A DNA stretch of 64,000 nt, taken from contig OZ176050.1 in assembly GCA_964247055.1 (NCBI GenBank), positions 12,152,001 to 12,216,000 of the forward strand. The letters are read 5' to 3'. Below, in pieces: positions 61,201 to 64,000 of the stretch. The notes under the pieces are model-generated. The model was given only the letters and a program-made list of their open reading frames with translations. It was not told the origin of the DNA and ran no database searches. The translations under genes were made by a program, and so were the position numbers. Position 1 is the stretch's first letter. The number at the start of each line of letters is the position of its first letter. The DNA comes from Paragordius varius. Lineage: Eukaryota > Nematomorpha.

Positions 61201-61548
61201 TGGAAGGTCTTCAAAAGTACTTTTAACAGATTTTTTAAAGGGAGAAGTCAAGCTATCTAAAAACAATATATTAATTTAAACCTGGACACATATCAACACA
61301 ATTACAGCATTCGCCATATAAGTTCTGTAAACATTTGTAGCAATCCTTACAGCATGTACAATTATGTCGCATATCGCATCCACAAGATTTTATGAGCAAA
61401 CATTTGCTAACCTATGTAATAATTTATTACGATTTACCAAACTAGCACAGACAGCTTCGTTACAATTATTTTTGATTGATTTTATTGATATAATATATTG
61501 AAAACTGCCGAAAAACAATAAAAATACAATGCAAGACAATTTTCCCAT
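58206..61548 (-). CDS. tsg: Twisted gastrulation (BMP-binding secreted protein)
   Basis: Secreted cysteine-rich regulator of BMP signalling that acts with Chordin. Exons: 61548-61438, 61411-61282, 61256-61127, 61103-61012 (or from 61106), 59216-58808 and 58320-58206 (329 or 330 codons with stop). A signal peptide (MGKLSCIVFLLFFGSF) precedes the N-terminal Cys-rich domain: CNEAVCASL, then VSKCLLIKSCGCDMRHNC, CCKDCYKCLQNLYGECCNC and VDMCPG. The C-terminal domain reads NCTVLYMAQCMSLHKCRM then SMGASKFRWFHDACCQCIG, and finishes YGKNESKCLKCP with a family-like spacing of cysteines. A Lys/Asp-rich linker of about 80 residues precedes it. Two introns are ultrashort (26 nt, and 20 or 23 nt); without their removal the frame is lost in the most conserved part. 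Confidence 0.93.
59217..61011. other. Large intron of twisted gastrulation
   Basis: About 1.8 kb. It contains the dispersed repeat also found at 8282-8416 (here about 60262-60400, inverted) and a hAT-like terminus GATTGACCACCCCTG at 60667-60681, which read in reverse is CAGGGGTGGTCAATC. The other end of that element was not located. No exon is seen. Confidence 0.5.
61104..61126 (-). other. 20- or 23-nt ultrashort intron in twisted gastrulation
   Basis: Starts GTTATATA. Two acceptors three bases apart fit: TTTAG (ends 61107, 20 nt) and TTTAGAAG (ends 61104, 23 nt). The 23-nt choice gives NRWTIFKYPIYEDLE, matching the family pattern W-x-I/V-x-x-(F/Y)-P; the 20-nt choice adds one Arg. Unspliced, the frame stops soon after. 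Confidence 0.75.
61412..61437 (-). other. 26-nt ultrashort intron in twisted gastrulation
   Basis: Starts GTAAATCGTA and ends TTACATAG. It sits between CNEAVCASL and VSKCLLIKSC, where vertebrate and fly homologues run straight through (CASDVSKCL in mouse). Its middle is an inverted repeat GTAATAA-A-TTATTAC. Retained, it shifts the frame to a stop within 20 codons. Confidence 0.85.
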
Positions 61549-62326
61549 GTGTTTTACATTACCTCGTGATTCGTAGTTTTATGTAACATATTTTAAAATC
61601 GACAAAAATGGCTTTAAAATCTTTTTCCTAAGAGTATTAAGAGTCTGAATAGTCTATCGATCATATCAATTCGATTATTGTCGGCCCGAACAGGCAGTTG
61701 ATATATACATAAACCGGGTTTTTTTCTTCCTTTCCCCCGACAGATTAATTTGGTGGCATTTTAGTTCAACTATAAAATTTCCGTTTCACGAAGCTTAAAT
61801 TTTGAGATTAACTCATAACTAGTCATTTTATCAAATTTTGAAAATGTTTACATTCAGCCTTATGTACGGCGTAAGTGCATCAATAATAAATGCTATTTTG
61901 GTGGCTTATAGGGTTTCTTTAGGTAGTACATTGCATTGTTTTTTATATTTTGCTATATTTTAATAACGAGCATTCTCCTTTCATTAAAAAATTACGTGTA
62001 AATATTTTTTTTATTTACTCCCAAGGCCCATAATTAACACACCATGCTAATCCTAATACATTTTATAAGAAATAACTTATCATATTTTTATCGTGCCGTG
62101 TTTAAATTTTAAACGCAAAACAACCTACTTACCATCAATAATTAAAAAATGTCCATCTTTTAACTAAACTATATAACAATATAAATTATGGTTATGCAAA
62201 ATTTATTGTTGTTTTATAAAAAAATAAGATTATAAATATTTGGCAATTTAGATGCAAAAGGAATAGGGATTAATTTAAATAAATTTGTTAATATACAGCT
62301 AAACTATAATATAATAAACAATATTT
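61549..62326. other. Intergenic, tsg 5' flank to SOUL gene 3' end
   Basis: Both genes run on the minus strand. This stretch should include the tsg promoter. No repeat or RNA gene is recognised. Confidence 0.45.
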
Positions 62327-64000
62327 CTACAAAGCAAATCTATTGGAGGCTTTTCGGAAATAACAAGCTCTTTTGACATCATCCGAATCCGCTTCAATCC
62401 AAATTTCATTGCGTCTATCCGTGTCTTGTGGTCTAATAAATAATATATGGTATTTGATTTATATACTTTTAAATTTTTGGAGGGTAAATAATCAAAAATT
62501 AAACAATATAAACAACTAGCCTAAATAACAGAGATAATTCACACTAAATTTTATCATAACAAGGATACGATACACGAGGAATATCACTTTATCTCATGCT
62601 TTTAACCAAATAAATTAAGTCCAATAATTATTTAATACGCGTTATATCCTGCCACATAGTAATCGGAATCTGAATCAACAGAAACTCCATCTTTTTTCAA
62701 CAAGACTCTCAGTTGATTAAACTCTCCGTCAGTATCATAAAGTTTTGGGACTCCACCAGGGTAACGATAAGCAAAATAATATTTGGGTTTCCAAGTTTCG
62801 ATCTCCACCTTTTATTATTTAAATAATAGTTTTTAATATTTTTTGGTTTCATATAAATACAGTATGAACATTAGTGCTGGTCAATTTACCTTATTGTCGG
62901 GCAATTGGTAATGTAGTACGGTATGGGTAAAAAATAAAAAATTGTTCATTAATTATTATTTAATTATGGACAAATATTTATTTATATCATACGCTACTGT
63001 ATTACCCATTCCTCAATAATGTGAATTGACCAACATTCATGTGCATACTGTATATAACTTTTAAATGAGTAAAATATAATTAAGTGTCCGGCAAGTCTAA
63101 ATATAGAATAAATTAGTGAGAAATAATCAATTATTATGAATTACTTGTGGATATGTGTGGTAAATGTGCTAAAGATTGTTTTAAAAAATACAACCACCCA
63201 TGATAGTTCAAACATAATTTTTAGATATTTTAAATTGTTATCAGGACTAAATTTATACATTTGGATCGCTTGGTTGAGGATTGCTGGAATCCGTCAAATA
63301 AAAATAAACGGTATAAGATCCATCGTCAATCGGATTTTTAACCAATGCAGGAGCATTCATAACCAAATTGGCCTCTGTTCAAATTAAAAATAGTGAGAAT
63401 GTTGTATATACCTATATATATATATATATATATATATATGCTTGTCTGATTTTAATAAAACTCTGTGTAAAAATAAAATATAATCGAATAGTTAGGGTGT
63501 AGTTTTTGACCGCCACTTATAAGTGCAGGCCTTCAAGGTCAGAGGCAGACAATTATTGCCAAATTTTTATGTTGTAAATAAACAAAAATAAATTTAACAC
63601 CAATTATATATCCTTTAGGACCGGAACATTGATATTATAATAATAAAAATATTGAAATTTAAATTATATATTTTCTGATTTTTATACCATGATTTTGTAT
63701 AAAATCACGTGATAAAAATTATAATTGCATATGTGTTTTAGATAGTAAAGACTTGTCTAAAACTCAATCGCGCTTTGTTAGAACGCTATAAGTTTAACTT
63801 AAGAATTTAGCAGATTGTAAAAATATATTTTTTAAGAAAGATAAAATAACAATAATTCTACCACACAAGGTTATGTTTAGATAAATGCATAAAATCCAAT
63901 TTTTATAAACATAATCAAAGTTTATACGAACCTTCAGTATAGTTGGATAAAGCAAAAAAAGCTTTAGTTACTGCTTCAACCTTTGTCGCTCCAGATGCTT
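62327..64000 (-). CDS. SOUL-family haem-binding protein, 3' part
   Basis: Exons in view: 64000-63932 (5' end outside window), 63374-63259, 62808-62639 and 62432-62327, giving the last 153 codons including the stop. Family blocks: KVEAVTKAFFALSNYT and EEANLVMNAPALV (the M-x-A-P core usually reads MTAPV); YTVYFYLTDSSNPQPSDPN; a segment with YYFAYRYPGG; LKKDGVSVDSDSDYYVAGYN; and the terminal APQDTDRRNEIWIE (family RRNEVWL). The protein probably binds haem or other tetrapyrroles; the substrate is not known from sequence. Introns are ordinary (206-557 nt) and phases agree. The end YFRKASNRFAL is short. Confidence 0.88.

Overview
The window is a piece of an animal nuclear genome, most likely an AT-rich arthropod (probably an insect). 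It carries intron-split genes for a B-type lamin, a granulin, the SWI/SNF core subunit SNF5/SMARCB1, an SDH assembly factor, a MINDY deubiquitinase, a divergent GPCR, Twisted gastrulation and a SOUL haem-binding protein. The rest is dense with DNA transposons, MITEs, Helitrons and a Penelope-like element. The species cannot be fixed from sequence alone. All exon chains below were joined by hand from GT-AG sites and reading frame, and each complete chain sums to a multiple of three.

Layout. 0.5-4.0 kb (+): 3' part of a lamin gene ending in a CaaX box. 5.0-8.0 kb (-): a secreted granulin whose large intron holds a Penelope-like fragment. 8.4-11.7 kb: a decayed tail-to-tail hAT composite. 12.8-20.0 kb (+): complete SNF5/SMARCB1 gene, converging on SDHAF2 (20.06-20.38, -). 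20.7-24.4 kb: a nest of TTAA-flanked MITEs, one of them split by a 1.3 kb hAT element. 25.9-33.9 kb (-): a nine-exon MINDY deubiquitinase gene with four transposons in its introns. 34.2-36.6 kb: a dead hAT with a perfect 8-bp target duplication. 37.9-44 kb and 48.5-52.7 kb: Helitron-type elements carrying a ~160-bp tandem array. 44.5-46.9 kb (+): a two-exon class A GPCR-like gene. 54.1-55.3 kb: a Harbinger relic. 55.46-56.23 kb: a partial copy of the GPCR gene. 56.5-57.3 kb: a palindromic insertion with two hammerhead ribozymes. 58.2-61.5 kb (-): twisted gastrulation. 62.3-64.0 kb (-): 3' part of a SOUL gene.

The most unusual signal is ultrashort introns in host genes. SNF5 needs removal of a 22-nt GT-AG segment, Twisted gastrulation one of 26 nt and another of 20 or 23 nt, and granulin one of 29 nt. 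Each is AT-rich, and each restores the frame. Those in SNF5 and Twisted gastrulation also restore family-conserved residues exactly. Other introns of the same genes are ordinary (87 nt to over 2 kb). Such lengths are well below the usual animal minimum.

A second strong signal is the pair of complete type-I hammerhead ribozymes at 56507-56568 (-) and 57142-57203 (+), in inverted arms of an insertion bounded by a 15-bp direct repeat. A third trend is long low-complexity inserts (about 55-130 residues) inside otherwise compact domains of lamin, SNF5 and granulin.
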